A stretch of DNA of 64,000 bases from Cryobacterium melibiosiphilum (GCF_003602235.1 NZ_QZVS01000092.1:1-64000); one strand, 5' to 3'. Positions 9,450 through 19,470 are shown, numbered from the stretch's first letter. The notes: generated by a model from the sequence alone, not told the origin. Made by a program: numbers and translations.

Positions 9450-10086
9450 GGACTACCTCAAGACCATCTACGGCCACACCGAGTGGCAGCCCAACCTCAT
9501 CACCCCCTCTGTGCTGGCCGCGCGCCTCGGCATTGCGCCGTCATCGGTGACGGAGATGGTGAAGAAGCTCGCGGCCGCGGGGCTACTGCACCACGTGCCA
9601 TACGGCCCGCTGATGCTCACCCCCGCCGGACTGCGCGCCGCCACGGCCGTCGTGCGCCGGCACCGGCTGATCGAGACCTGGCTGGTGCGCGACATGGGCT
9701 TCCACTGGGACGAAGTCCACGAGGAGGCGGAGGTTCTCGAGCACTCCATCTCCGACCGGCTGCTCGACGCGATGGATGCCCGCCTCGGGCACCCCGCGCA
9801 CGACCCGCACGGCGACCCGATTCCCGATGCCAACGGCGCGGTCGCCCGGGAACCGGCGATTCTGCTCGCCCAGGCCACCGCCGGGCACAGCGGACGGGTG
9901 CTGCGCATCAGCGACAAGGACTCGGCGATCCTGCGCGACCTCGCCACCGATTCGATCGGGCCGGGGTCGGCGTTGACCGTCGTCGAAGCCCTGACGGTCG
10001 TCGAGCCGCTGACCGTGCGGCTGCCCGACGGCCAGATTCGCCAGCTGTCACCGGCCGCCGCCGAGCTCATCTGGGTGTCCGCCTAA
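9424..10086 (+). CDS. mntR: DtxR/MntR family metal-dependent repressor
   Basis: A metalloregulator that represses metal uptake genes when loaded with Mn2+ or Fe2+. The N-terminal winged helix starts EDYLKTIYGHTEW and is followed by a recognition-helix region near IAPSSVTEMVKKLAAAGL. The dimerisation/metal domain contains RHRLIETWL, the HEEAEVLEHSIS ligand cluster and GHPAHDPHGDPIP, and an SH3-like C-terminal part is present. I chose ATG 9424 because AAAGAGA sits about 6 bases upstream; ATG 9409 would add five residues. It is the last gene of the metal importer operon and probably binds the boxes at 6747-6791. The mntR symbol is by context. Confidence 0.9.
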   Translation: MKQSTPAAEDYLKTIYGHTEWQPNLITPSVLAARLGIAPSSVTEMVKKLAAAGLLHHVPYGPLMLTPAGLRAATAVVRRHRLIETWLVRDMGFHWDEVHEEAEVLEHSISDRLLDAMDARLGHPAHDPHGDPIPDANGAVAREPAILLAQATAGHSGRVLRISDKDSAILRDLATDSIGPGSALTVVEALTVVEPLTVRLPDGQIRQLSPAAAELIWVSA

Positions 10087-10195
10087 CAAGCGTCCACATG
10101 ATTCAGCGGACGGCATCCGTGACGTGGCGCGGCGAGATTAACCTCGGGGAAACCTCCCCCGGTTAGGCTGAAACCCCGACGAGAGGAACGCCACC

Positions 10196-10996
10196 ATGGC
10201 CCGCCGAGACGAAATCGAATGCTGGCTCACCGACATGGACGGTGTGCTCGTGCACGAAAACGCGCCGCTTCCCGGTGCTGCCGAGCTACTGCAGCAGTGG
10301 ACCGACACCGGCACGCCGTTTTTGGTGTTGACGAACAACTCCATTTTCACGCCGCGGGACCTGAGCGCGCGGCTGAAGGCATCCGGGCTCAATGTTCCCG
10401 AGGATCGCATCTGGACGAGCGCCCTCGCCACCGCCGACTTCTTAAAGCAGCAGATGCCCGGCGGTTCTGCGTTCGTGATCGGCGAGGTCGGCATCACGAC
10501 CGCGCTGCACGAGGCCGGTTTTGTGATGACCGAGACGAACCCCGACTACGTCGTGGTCGGCGAGACCCGCAACTACTCGTTCGAGGCGATCACCAAGGCG
10601 ATCCGCCTGATTCTCGGCGGCGCCCGCTTCATCGCGACGAACCCGGATGCGACCGGGCCGAGCGCGGACGGCCCGATGCCCGCCACCGGCGCGATCTCGG
10701 CCCTGATCACCAAGGCGACGGGCATGGACCCGTATGTGGTCGGCAAGCCCAACCCGATGATGTTCCGCTCGGCGATGAACAAGATCGGTGCGCACTCGGA
10801 GAACACGGCCATGATCGGCGACCGCATGGACACCGACATCGTCGCGGGCATCGAGGCCGGGCTGCACACCATCCTGGTGATGACCGGCATCAGCGACGCC
10901 GCGGAGATCAGCCGCTACCCGTTCCGTCCCGACGAGATGCTCGCCGGCGTGCACGAACTGGTCTCGAGCGAGCTCATCGAGAGCGACGAGATCTAG
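10196..10996 (+). CDS. HAD-IIA family hydrolase (NagD-like phosphatase)
   Basis: This 266-residue cytoplasmic phosphatase belongs to HAD subfamily IIA (NagD, AraL, PGP-like). Motif I is DMDGVL with the nucleophile and acid Asp at residues 13 and 15. Motif II is LVLTNNS, motif III the Lys in VVGKPNPMMF, and motif IV GDRMDTDIVAG. The C2 cap lies between motifs II and III. Substrates of such proteins are small phosphorylated metabolites, and none can be chosen from sequence. A GAGAGGAA ribosome-binding site precedes the ATG, and a TAGGCT hexamer lies about 30 bases upstream as a possible -10 box. Confidence 0.93.
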   Translation: MARRDEIECWLTDMDGVLVHENAPLPGAAELLQQWTDTGTPFLVLTNNSIFTPRDLSARLKASGLNVPEDRIWTSALATADFLKQQMPGGSAFVIGEVGITTALHEAGFVMTETNPDYVVVGETRNYSFEAITKAIRLILGGARFIATNPDATGPSADGPMPATGAISALITKATGMDPYVVGKPNPMMFRSAMNKIGAHSENTAMIGDRMDTDIVAGIEAGLHTILVMTGISDAAEISRYPFRPDEMLAGVHELVSSELIESDEI

Positions 10997-11019
10997 CCTC
11001 TGGTCGGGCTTCGCGAGGG

Positions 11020-11179
11020 TGAGGTGCGGAGAACGTGCCTTCCTCGCGCCCAGGAGAGCACGAAGTCCGCACCTCAGCGCAGCGGCAGCCGCGCGCGGAT
11101 GCTGCCGCCCGGCCGTCAGGGGTGAGGTGCGGAGAACGTGCCCTCCTCGCGCCCAGGAAGGCACGAAGTCCGCACCTCA
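11020..11179. repeat. Two copies of a 57-bp palindromic element
   Basis: The units 11020-11076 and 11123-11179 are nearly identical 57-base sequences, 103 bases apart. Each begins TGAGGTGCGGA and ends TCCGCACCTCA (perfect inverted ends), with an inner inverted pair (CGTGCC.TCCT / AGGA..GCACG) and a small central loop CGCGCCC. They lie between the convergent HAD phosphatase and repeat-protein genes, so either may also terminate transcription. Confidence 0.85.
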
Positions 11180-11194
11180 GCGCCCGAGATGGCC

Positions 11195-12498
<1,304 letters not shown>

Positions 12499-12499
<1 letters not shown>

Positions 12500-13047
12500 T
12501 AGCTCAGTCCCAGGTCCTCAAGGGAGATGGCGGCGAAGTAGGGGTAGCCGGCGGCTTCGATGATTTCGCGGGCGCCGGTGGCGCGGTCGACGACCACGGC
12601 GACGCCGGCGATGATGGCGCCGACCTTGAGCAGGGCTTCGATGGCGGCCAGCGGCGATCCGCCGGTCGTCGAGGTGTCTTCGAGCACGATGACGCGCTTG
12701 CCGTCGAGGTCGGGGCCCTCGACCTGGCGGCCGCGGCCGTGGTCCTTGGGTTCCTTGCGCACGACGAAGGCGTCATATTTCGCGCCGCGGGCGACACCCT
12801 GGTGCAGCACCGCGGATGCGATGGGGTCGGCGCCCATGGTGAGGCCGCCGACGGCCGCGACATCGGGGATGTCCTGGATCAGGTCGAGCATGACCTGCCC
12901 GATCAGGGGCGCGACGCGGTGGTCGAGGCTCACGCGGCGCAGGTCAACGTAATACGTTGCCTTCTTGCCGCTCGTGAGGGTGAAGTCCCCATGGAACACG
13001 GCCTCGGCCGCGATGTAGTCGATGAGCTGCTGCCGTGTATCCGTCAC
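12499..13047 (-). CDS. pyrE: Orotate phosphoribosyltransferase
   Basis: PyrE converts orotate and PRPP to OMP in de novo pyrimidine synthesis. The PRPP-binding motif RVIVLEDTSTTGGSPLAAIEAL is present with the paired acidic residues, as are the YVDLRRVSLD and GLTMGADPIA segments and the lysine-rich VVRKEPKDHGRG loop. The length of 182 residues fits the short actinobacterial form. The start is GTG, and a TACAGT -10 box 7 bases upstream suggests leaderless translation. The stop overlaps the start of the downstream repeat protein. Confidence 0.97.
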
Positions 13048-13065
13048 AGTAAATACTGTACCGGT
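13046..13065 (-). promoter_or_regulatory. pyrE leaderless promoter and overlapping palindrome
   Basis: On the minus strand TACAGT lies 7 bases before the GTG start codon. The palindrome ACAGTA-AA-TACTGT (13046-13059) overlaps both the -10 box and the start codon. It could be a regulator site or a chance by-product of the -10 sequence. No obvious -35 is seen. Confidence 0.4.
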
Positions 13066-13101
13066 CGGCGGCAGCAGCGTGCTTCAGCTAAAAACGCGCG
13101 G

Positions 13102-13224
13102 CTAGAAGGCGCGAACGAGGTTGCGCTCGGGGAGCTGACGGTAGCCGTCGCGGGACACCTCGCCGACGAGGGCGGTGAGGGAGGTGAGGGCGACGATGAC
13201 GATGACTGCGATGAGGACGAACAC
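13102..13224 (-). CDS. Small single-pass membrane protein, 40 residues
   Basis: A short frame begins with GTG at 13224, preceded by AAAGG about 9 bases upstream, and encodes one hydrophobic helix (VLIAVIVIVALTSLTALV) followed by a charged tail EVSRDGYRQLPERN. The DGYR-P tail resembles tiny membrane proteins I recall in other Actinobacteria. The frame remains open upstream to 13338, but that part lacks features and the ribosome-binding site favours the short form. Function is unknown. Confidence 0.6.
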   Translation of the reverse strand: MFVLIAVIVIVALTSLTALVGEVSRDGYRQLPERNLVRAF

Positions 13225-13391
13225 GAGAAAATGCCTTTCGAAGGGGGGTGGAGTGGCCGTGCACGGAGGCGCCATTGCTCGTGTTGACCCTTCAGTTGAC
13301 CACGCCAGACCATTCACCACAATCGCATTGTTCTGCACTCTAGATGTAGCTTGTCTTAAACGTTAGAGTGAGGGAATGGAGCTGAACTGAG

Positions 13392-14324
13392 ATGGACGTG
13401 CAGCGACTCGAACTCCTGCGCGAACTCGCCGACCGCGGCAGTGTGACCGCGGTCGCCGCGGCCACCCACCGCACGCCATCTGCCGTGTCCCAGCAGCTCA
13501 AGGTGCTCGAACGGGAGGCAGGCCTGCCCCTGACCGAACGCCGCGGCCGGGGCCTCGTGCTCACCGACGCCGGTCGGGCCCTCGCCCGCAGCGCAGCGGA
13601 TGTCGCGGTGTCCCTCGCGAAGGCGACCGCGCTCTGGGATGAATTCCGCAACCACGCCACCGGCGAGGTGAGCCTCGTGACCTTTCCGACTGCCGGCCAG
13701 ATGCTGCTGCCCGGTGTGATCCGGGACCTGGCCGCGGTCACCGGCCTCGTGCTCAACTGCGCCGACGACGACCCCGAACTCAGCGACTTTCCCGCCCTCA
13801 CCGCCGACTTCGACATCGTGCTCGCCCATTCCATGCGCGGCGCCCTCTCGTGGGCGGGGCGCGGGCTCACGGTGGCTCCGCTCATGACCGAGCCGCTCGA
13901 CGTGGGTGTGCCGGTCGGGCACCGCCTCGCCGGCCGCACCTGGGTGTCGCCGCGCGACCTCGACGGTGAGACCTGGATCGGAGTGACCGACGGGTATCCG
14001 TTTGAACGGGTGCTGCAGGCGATCGAGCAGGAGGCCGGCACCCGACTCTCGATGGCGCAGCGCTTCGCCGACCTCTCACTCATCGAGTCATTTGTCACTG
14101 CCGGACTCGGCATCGCGCTCGTGCCGCGGTACACCTCGGGCGGCGGCCGGCCCGGCCGGCTCGTGCTGATCCCGCTGCGCGGCGTCGAAGCGGAGCGGCA
14201 GATCGTGGCGCTGATGCGCCCCGACCGGGCCGAACGCCTCGCCGTGCGCACCGTCGTCGATCTGCTGCGCGTGCGCGCGGCGCGCGTGCAGGCCGAGCAC
14301 ACGCATCCGCTGCCCGCCGAGTAA
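13392..14324 (+). CDS. LysR family transcriptional regulator
   Basis: This 310-residue regulator has an N-terminal winged helix (MDVQRLELLRELADRGSVTAVAAATHRTPSAVSQQLKVLEREAG, residues 1-43) and a type 2 periplasmic-binding-like effector domain ending in IALVPRYTS and a long C-terminal helix. LysR proteins usually control a divergent or nearby operon. Here the divergent neighbour is only the 40-residue membrane protein, and downstream, convergent, is the mmsA end of the pyrimidine-type operon. The inducer cannot be inferred. A weak GGAG precedes the ATG. Confidence 0.93.
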   Translation: MDVQRLELLRELADRGSVTAVAAATHRTPSAVSQQLKVLEREAGLPLTERRGRGLVLTDAGRALARSAADVAVSLAKATALWDEFRNHATGEVSLVTFPTAGQMLLPGVIRDLAAVTGLVLNCADDDPELSDFPALTADFDIVLAHSMRGALSWAGRGLTVAPLMTEPLDVGVPVGHRLAGRTWVSPRDLDGETWIGVTDGYPFERVLQAIEQEAGTRLSMAQRFADLSLIESFVTAGLGIALVPRYTSGGGRPGRLVLIPLRGVEAERQIVALMRPDRAERLAVRTVVDLLRVRAARVQAEHTHPLPAE

Positions 14325-14357
14325 CCACCCCGCTGCTCTGCCCGCGGATTGACCATT

Positions 14358-14495
14358 CGCTGGTTGAGTAGCGGGCACGCTCCACCGCCCGCGTATCGAA
14401 ACCTGGCGGGCCGACCCTCGGACCCGCGCGGCGGGGTGTGAAGTCGGCTCGCGAGGTTTCGACACGGGCGCAGAAAGCGCGCGCCCCACTTAACC
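14358..14495. repeat. Two GGTTGAG...TCGAAACC palindromic elements
   Basis: Element 1 (14358-14403) runs CGCTGGTTGAGTAGCGGGC to GCCCGCGTATCGAAACC. Element 2 (14455-14495) runs GGTTTCGACACGGGCGC to CACTTAACC. Both belong to the family at 117-410. They lie between the convergent ends of the LysR gene and mmsA, where a stem-loop could terminate both transcripts. Confidence 0.75.
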
Positions 14496-14508
14496 GGCGG
14501 GATTTCCG

Positions 14509-16035
14509 TCAGTCGTGCTGGGGGAACCCGAGGTTGATGCCGCCGTGGCTCGGGTCGAGCCAGCGACTCGTCACGGCCTTCTCGCGGGTGAAGAAGTCGA
14601 CCCCGGCCGGGCCGTAGGCCTTGGACGCCCCGAACAGCGAATCCTTCCAGCCGCCGAACGAGTGGTACGCGACCGGCACCGGGATCGGCACGTTGATGCC
14701 GACCATGCCCACCTGCACCTCGTTCTGAAACCGGCGCGCGGCCCCGCCATCGTTGGTGAAGATGGCCGTACCGTTGCCGTAGCGGCTGCGGTTGATGAGC
14801 GCGAGGCCCTCGGCGTAGCTGTCGACGCGCACGATCGACAGAACCGGGCCGAAGATCTCGTCGATGTAGACGGCCGAATCCACGGTGACCTTGTCGAACA
14901 GGGTCGGTCCCAGCCAGAAACCGGATGCCTCCCCGTCGACCTCAACGCCGCGTCCGTCGACGACGACCTCGGCCCCATCCGCTGCCGCGACATCGATATA
15001 GCCGGCAACCTTGTCGCGGTGCGCCTCGGTGATCAGCGGCCCCATGTCGCAGCCGCGCAGCCCGTCGCCGACCCGCAGTCCGCTCATGCGCTCGGTGATC
15101 TTGGTGATCAGGTCGTCGGTGACCGGCTCCACGGCGACGATCACGCTGATCGCCATGCAGCGTTCGCCGGCCGATCCGAAGCCGGCGTTCACGGCCGCGT
15201 CGGCGGCGAGGTCGAGGTCGGCGTCGGGCAGCACGAGCATGTGGTTCTTGGCCCCGCCGAGGGCCTGCACGCGTTTGCCGTGCCCGGCGGCGGTCTCGTA
15301 GATGTACTTCGCGATCGGGGTGGAGCCGACGAAGCTGATCGACTGCACGTCGGGGTGCACGAGCAGCGCGTCGACGGCCTCCTTGTCGCCGTGCACGACG
15401 TTGAAGACCCCGTCGGGAAGGCCGGCCTCGGCGAAGAGGGCGGCCATCCAGTTCGCGGCCGAGGGGTCCTTCTCGCTCGGCTTCAGCACGACGGTGTTGC
15501 CGGCGGCGATGGCGACCGGGAAGAACCAGAGCGGCACCATCGCGGGAAAATTGAACGGGCTGATGATGCCGACCACGCCGAGCGGCTGCCGCAGCGTGTA
15601 CACGTCGACGCCGGTCGACACGTTCTCGGAGTAATCCCCCTTGGTCAGGTGTGGCATGCCGAGCGCGAACTCGACGACTTCGAGGCCGCGGGCGATCTCG
15701 CCGAGGGCGTCAGCGGTCACCTTGCCGTGTTCGGCGGTCAGGATGTCGGCGAGCTCGCCCTTGCGGGCGTTGAGCAGCTCCCGAAACGCGAACATCACGG
15801 CCTGGCGCTTGGCCTGACTGCTGTCGCGCCAGCCCGGGAACGCGGCGAGCGCCGCGGCGACGACGGTGTCGACATCCGCTGCGCTGGCCAGAGTGACCAG
15901 CTTGGCCACGGCGCCGGTTGCGGGGTTGTAGACGGGGGCGGTGCGGGTCGAGGTACCCGCGAACGGCGTATTGCCGCGCCAGTGCGGGATGGTCGGGGTG
16001 GCGGTGATCGGGGTGGCGGGAGTGGTGACGGTCAT
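14509..16035 (-). CDS. mmsA: CoA-acylating (methyl)malonate-semialdehyde dehydrogenase
   Basis: This 508-residue aldehyde dehydrogenase carries the MmsA/IolA hallmarks: ISPFNFPAMVPLWFFP around 158-173, LKPSEKDPSA near 184, and the catalytic Cys293 in GSAGERCMA. It oxidises methylmalonate semialdehyde to propionyl-CoA, or malonate semialdehyde to acetyl-CoA, with NAD and CoA. As the last gene of the run that includes dihydropyrimidinase, beta-ureidopropionase and a class III aminotransferase, it fits disposal of the semialdehydes made from beta-alanine and beta-aminoisobutyrate. Inositol or valine catabolism are alternatives, but no partner genes are nearby. Confidence 0.95.
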   Translation of the reverse strand: MTVTTPATPITATPTIPHWRGNTPFAGTSTRTAPVYNPATGAVAKLVTLASAADVDTVVAAALAAFPGWRDSSQAKRQAVMFAFRELLNARKGELADILTAEHGKVTADALGEIARGLEVVEFALGMPHLTKGDYSENVSTGVDVYTLRQPLGVVGIISPFNFPAMVPLWFFPVAIAAGNTVVLKPSEKDPSAANWMAALFAEAGLPDGVFNVVHGDKEAVDALLVHPDVQSISFVGSTPIAKYIYETAAGHGKRVQALGGAKNHMLVLPDADLDLAADAAVNAGFGSAGERCMAISVIVAVEPVTDDLITKITERMSGLRVGDGLRGCDMGPLITEAHRDKVAGYIDVAAADGAEVVVDGRGVEVDGEASGFWLGPTLFDKVTVDSAVYIDEIFGPVLSIVRVDSYAEGLALINRSRYGNGTAIFTNDGGAARRFQNEVQVGMVGINVPIPVPVAYHSFGGWKDSLFGASKAYGPAGVDFFTREKAVTSRWLDPSHGGINLGFPQHD

Positions 16036-16064
16036 GGCAGGGATCCTTCAGTGAGTCTGGCGCC

Positions 16065-16149
16065 GTACCATTCGACGGAGTTCGGCCTCACAACGGGCTA
16101 TTTTCGGCCGAAAAGCATGTTCTCGGGGCGAAACTCCGTCGAATGGTAC
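16065..16149. repeat. Long inverted repeat with 18-bp perfect arms
   Basis: GTACCATTCGACGGAGTT (16065-16082) is repeated exactly in inverse at 16132-16149. In the 49-base spacer lies a second perfect palindrome TTTTCGGCCGAAAA (16101-16114) followed by GCATG. It sits between the aminotransferase gene and mmsA, inside an otherwise tightly packed operon. It could act as an attenuator or processing site, or be a palindromic mobile remnant. A similar inner motif occurs at 37224-37245. Confidence 0.8.
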
Positions 16150-16162
16150 AGGGCGCGAGCGG

Positions 16163-17494
16163 TCAGGGGGCGAGCAGGTCGAGGGCGAGCACCTCGTCGA
16201 TGATCGCGATGCCCTCGGCGATCTCGGCGTCGGTCACGACGCACGGCGGCACGACGTGGATGCGGTTGTCGATCACAAACGGCAGCAGTCCGCGCCCGAG
16301 CAATTCGGCCTTGATGCGGGCCATCACCTCCGGACCGACGGGTTGCCGGGTGACCGGCTCGGTGACGAGGTCGAGCGCCCAGAAGACGCCCTCCCCGCGC
16401 ACCGCGCCGATGATCGGGTGCTTCGCCTGCAGCGCGGCGAGCGCCGGGGCGAGCACGTCCCGGCCGATGCGGGCCGCGTTCTGCACGATTCCCTCCGCGC
16501 TCATCGCGTCGAGCGCGCCCACGATCGACGCCATGGCGAGCGGATGCCCGCTGTACGTCAGCCCGCCGGGAAACACGGTCTCGTCGAAGTCGGCCGCAAT
16601 CGGGTCGGAGATCAGCACCCCGCCGGTGGGCACGTACCCCGAGTTCACGCCCTTCGCGAAGGTGATCAGGTCGGGCACCACCCCGTAGCCCTCGAACGCG
16701 AACCAGCGGCCGGTGCGGCCGAATCCGCACATGACCTCGTCGAGAATCAGCACGATGCCGTACTTGTCGCAGAGCGCCCGCACCCCCGGCAGGTACCCCG
16801 GCGGCGGCAGCATCACGCCGGCGGTGCCGGGGATCGTCTCGAGCAGCACCGCCGCGATTGACGTGCTGCCCTCCCCCACGATCACGTGTTCGAGGTGCTG
16901 GAGGGCACGCTCGCACTCCTGCTCTTCTGTGGTCGCCCAGAACTCGGTGCGATACAGGTAGGGCCCGAAGAAGTGCACGTGCCCGCGGGCGTACTCATTG
17001 GGCACCCGGCGCCAGTCGCCGGTCGCCACGATCGCCGCGCCGGTATTACCGTGATAGGAGCGGTAGGTCGACAGGATCTTGTCGCGCCCCGTGTGCAGGC
17101 GGGCCAGGCGGATGGCGTTCTCATTCGCATCCGCCCCGCCGTTGGTGAAGAAGACCCGGTTGAAGCCTTCGGGAGCGCGGGCCACGATGCGGCGGGCCGC
17201 CTCGCCGCGGGCGAGATTCGCGGTCGCCGGCGAGATGGTGGTGAGCAGCGCGGCCTGATCGGTGATCGCTTTCACCACCGACGGATGCTGGTGGCCGATA
17301 TTCACGTTCACCAGCTGACTCGAAAAGTCCAGGTAGGTGCGGCCGTCGTGGTCCCAGACCCGGCAGCCGAGCCCCCCGGCGATGACGAGCGGTTTCAGGG
17401 CGGCCTGCGCCGACCAGGAGTGGAACACGTGCGCCCGGTCGAGCTGGGTGGTGCGGGCGTTGAGACCGGTGCCGGTTGTCGTGGTGCTCGTCAT
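16163..17494 (-). CDS. Class III PLP aminotransferase (probable beta-alanine/beta-aminoisobutyrate aminotransferase)
   Basis: This 443-residue fold-type I aminotransferase has the class III signature: LILDEVMCGFGRTG with the PLP-pyridine Asp at 252, and the Schiff-base Lys281 in FAKGVNSGYVPTGG. YHGNTGAAI is at about 148-156. Class III enzymes act on omega-amino groups. Lying between a pyrimidine-type importer and mmsA, and behind dihydropyrimidinase and beta-ureidopropionase, it most likely converts beta-alanine (or beta-aminoisobutyrate) to malonate (or methylmalonate) semialdehyde. The amino acceptor (pyruvate or 2-oxoglutarate) is not readable. The start overlaps the binding-protein stop by one base. 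Confidence 0.9.
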   Translation of the reverse strand: MTSTTTTGTGLNARTTQLDRAHVFHSWSAQAALKPLVIAGGLGCRVWDHDGRTYLDFSSQLVNVNIGHQHPSVVKAITDQAALLTTISPATANLARGEAARRIVARAPEGFNRVFFTNGGADANENAIRLARLHTGRDKILSTYRSYHGNTGAAIVATGDWRRVPNEYARGHVHFFGPYLYRTEFWATTEEQECERALQHLEHVIVGEGSTSIAAVLLETIPGTAGVMLPPPGYLPGVRALCDKYGIVLILDEVMCGFGRTGRWFAFEGYGVVPDLITFAKGVNSGYVPTGGVLISDPIAADFDETVFPGGLTYSGHPLAMASIVGALDAMSAEGIVQNAARIGRDVLAPALAALQAKHPIIGAVRGEGVFWALDLVTEPVTRQPVGPEVMARIKAELLGRGLLPFVIDNRIHVVPPCVVTDAEIAEGIAIIDEVLALDLLAP

Positions 17495-18645
17495 CAGTTA
17501 CCGCCCTCCTCCAGGGTGACCTCGATGGGCTCCCAGTCGGCGCCGTTGACGTCGACGCCTTCGGCTTCGAGCTCGTCGAGGGCCTGCTGCACGTACTCGT
17601 TGGAGTACGCGGTGGCCGGCGGGTCGTCGGTGATGATGGTCGCGCCGGTCTCGTTCGTCGTGTCCTGGGCGATCTCGACCGTGGTGTCCCACGCGTCTTG
17701 GTCGATCAGGCCGACCCCATTCTCGGAGGGGAAGATGAGCTTGCTGACCTCGTTGGTCATCCACAGCTGGTGGCTCTGGCCGAGCGTCGAACCGGCGGCC
17801 GTGACGATGCCGGCGGCCTCTTCGGGGTTCTGCGCGGCATAGATCCAGCCCTTGATCGATGCCTTGATGAACTTGACCGTGGTGTCGGCGTAATCCGCGT
17901 CATCGGCGAGCCGGTCGGCATCCGCCCAGATGGCGTCCTGCAGCATCGCGGTGCCCTCGTCGTTCCAGTCGATCACGTTGAGGTCGTCGGGCTGGTACAG
18001 CTCACCGGTGTCGGGGTTGATCGTTTCGAGCACCTGCGCGTACTCGTTGTAGGTCATCGCCTGCGCCGCGTCGATATCGCCGGAGAGAAACCCGCTCATG
18101 TCGAAGGCCTGCTGGATGAGCGTGATGTCGTCGAGGGTGACGTCGTTTTGCTGCATGCCGGCGAAGAGTTCCCACTCGTTGCCGAAGCCCCAGCTGCCCA
18201 CGTTCTTGCCGGCGAGGTCGGCGGGGGTCTCGATGTTCTTGTCCGCGAAGGAGATCTGGGTGGTGGCGCTGCGCTCGAAGATCTGGGCGACGTCGGTGAT
18301 GTTGGCGCCCTGTTCGATCGAGCCGAGCACCTTGGGCACCCAGGAGATGGCGTAGTCGGCGTCGCCGGCCGCGAGCACGTCCTGCGGCACGATATCGCCG
18401 CCACCCTCGGCGATGGTCACGTCGAGGCCCTCGTCTTCGTAGTAGCCCTGGTCGACCGCGGCGTAGTAGCCGGCGAACTGGGCCTGGGCGACCCACTGCA
18501 GTTGCAGGGTGACGGGGGTGAGGTCGCCGGCATCCGCCGAATCATCGGGGGTGCCGCCGCTGCTGCAGCTGGTCAGGGCGAGGGCGCCGAGCGCGAACGC
18601 GGCCACGCCGGCGATCGAACGGATGCGTCGGGTCTGGTGTGTCAT
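17494..18645 (-). CDS. ABC transporter substrate-binding lipoprotein, NMT1/THI5-like
   Basis: This 383-residue lipoprotein has an LTSCSSGG lipobox (Cys at about 27) and an NMT1/THI5 domain from about residue 43 (TLQLQWVAQAQFAGYYAAVDQGYYEDEGLDV), the family that includes binding proteins for thiamine pyrimidine, riboflavin and pyrimidine-like ligands. Further family segments are GNEWELFAGM and the MTYNEYAQVL hinge region. It is encoded with two permeases and an ATPase in a run of pyrimidine-degradation genes. I infer uptake of uracil/thymine, a dihydropyrimidine or N-carbamoyl-beta-amino acid. The ligand is not proven by sequence. Confidence 0.88.
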   Translation of the reverse strand: MTHQTRRIRSIAGVAAFALGALALTSCSSGGTPDDSADAGDLTPVTLQLQWVAQAQFAGYYAAVDQGYYEDEGLDVTIAEGGGDIVPQDVLAAGDADYAISWVPKVLGSIEQGANITDVAQIFERSATTQISFADKNIETPADLAGKNVGSWGFGNEWELFAGMQQNDVTLDDITLIQQAFDMSGFLSGDIDAAQAMTYNEYAQVLETINPDTGELYQPDDLNVIDWNDEGTAMLQDAIWADADRLADDADYADTTVKFIKASIKGWIYAAQNPEEAAGIVTAAGSTLGQSHQLWMTNEVSKLIFPSENGVGLIDQDAWDTTVEIAQDTTNETGATIITDDPPATAYSNEYVQQALDELEAEGVDVNGADWEPIEVTLEEGGN

Positions 18646-18693
18646 GTGAATCCTCCAGTAGCTGTGCGGATGAATGCGATGCAGGGAGCGAGA

Positions 18694-19470
18694 CTAGGTG
18701 CGTCGGGTGGCAAGCTTTTCGATGCCGAGGGCGCCGCCGTAGAAGACGAGGCCGAGAATGATGGAGCCCAGAACATAGGCCCAGGCGAGGCCATAGTTGC
18801 TGCTCGCGGCGGCCGACGTGATCGACTTGCCGAGGCCGCCGACCGGGCCGCCGAAGTACTCGGCGATCAGGGCGCTGATCACCGCAAGCGACGACGCGAT
18901 GCGCAGGCCGGTGAACACGAACGGCAACGCCGTGGGCAGGGTCACCGTGCGGGTCGCCTGCCAGCTCGACGCGGCGTAGGAGCGCATGAGGTCGCGGTGC
19001 ACCGGGCGCACCTGCCGCAGGCCCCGCAGCGTGTTGAAGTAGACCGGCACGAACACGGCGAGCGCGGCGACGAGCTGCCGCGCGGTCTCGGCGCCGGCGC
19101 CGAACATCGTGTAGAGCACGGGGGCGAGAGCCACGATCGGCACGACCGCGATCGACGACACGATCGGGGCGGCCATGCCGTCGAGCACCCGCACGAGCGC
19201 GGACAGGATCGCCAGCAGCACCCCGAGCACCGCGCCGAGCAGCAGCCCAACGAGGGCATTGCCGCCGGTGACGGTCATGCCCGCGAGAACGCTCTGCAGG
19301 TTGGCGGCGAGTTCCGCCCCGATCGCGAACGGCGCCGGCAGGATGAAGGGCTTGATGGCGAACGCGGTCACCGCACCCTGCCAGGCCAGCACCACGAGGA
19401 GGCCGAGCACGATCGGCGCGAGCACGGCCTGCACCGGTCGCGCCCGGCGAAGCTCGGTCGCGGTGCTCAT
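18694..19470 (-). CDS. ABC transporter permease
   Basis: This 258-residue inner-membrane permease of the SsuC/TauC/ThiX type has about six helices. The cytoplasmic EAA-like loop is at MRSYAASSWQATRTVTLPTALPFVFTGLR and contacts the ATPase. Its ATG overlaps the stop of the ATPase gene (19467-20318) by 4 bases. It pairs with the second permease at 20315-21226, so the importer probably uses a permease heterodimer. Confidence 0.92.
   Translation of the reverse strand: MSTATELRRARPVQAVLAPIVLGLLVVLAWQGAVTAFAIKPFILPAPFAIGAELAANLQSVLAGMTVTGGNALVGLLLGAVLGVLLAILSALVRVLDGMAAPIVSSIAVVPIVALAPVLYTMFGAGAETARQLVAALAVFVPVYFNTLRGLRQVRPVHRDLMRSYAASSWQATRTVTLPTALPFVFTGLRIASSLAVISALIAEYFGGPVGGLGKSITSAAASSNYGLAWAYVLGSIILGLVFYGGALGIEKLATRRT

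Noticed and set aside
14515-16203. A 562-residue + strand frame over mmsA
   Set aside because: Composition is Val/Asp/Gly/His-rich, as typical for antisense of a high-GC gene, while mmsA on the other strand has all catalytic motifs.
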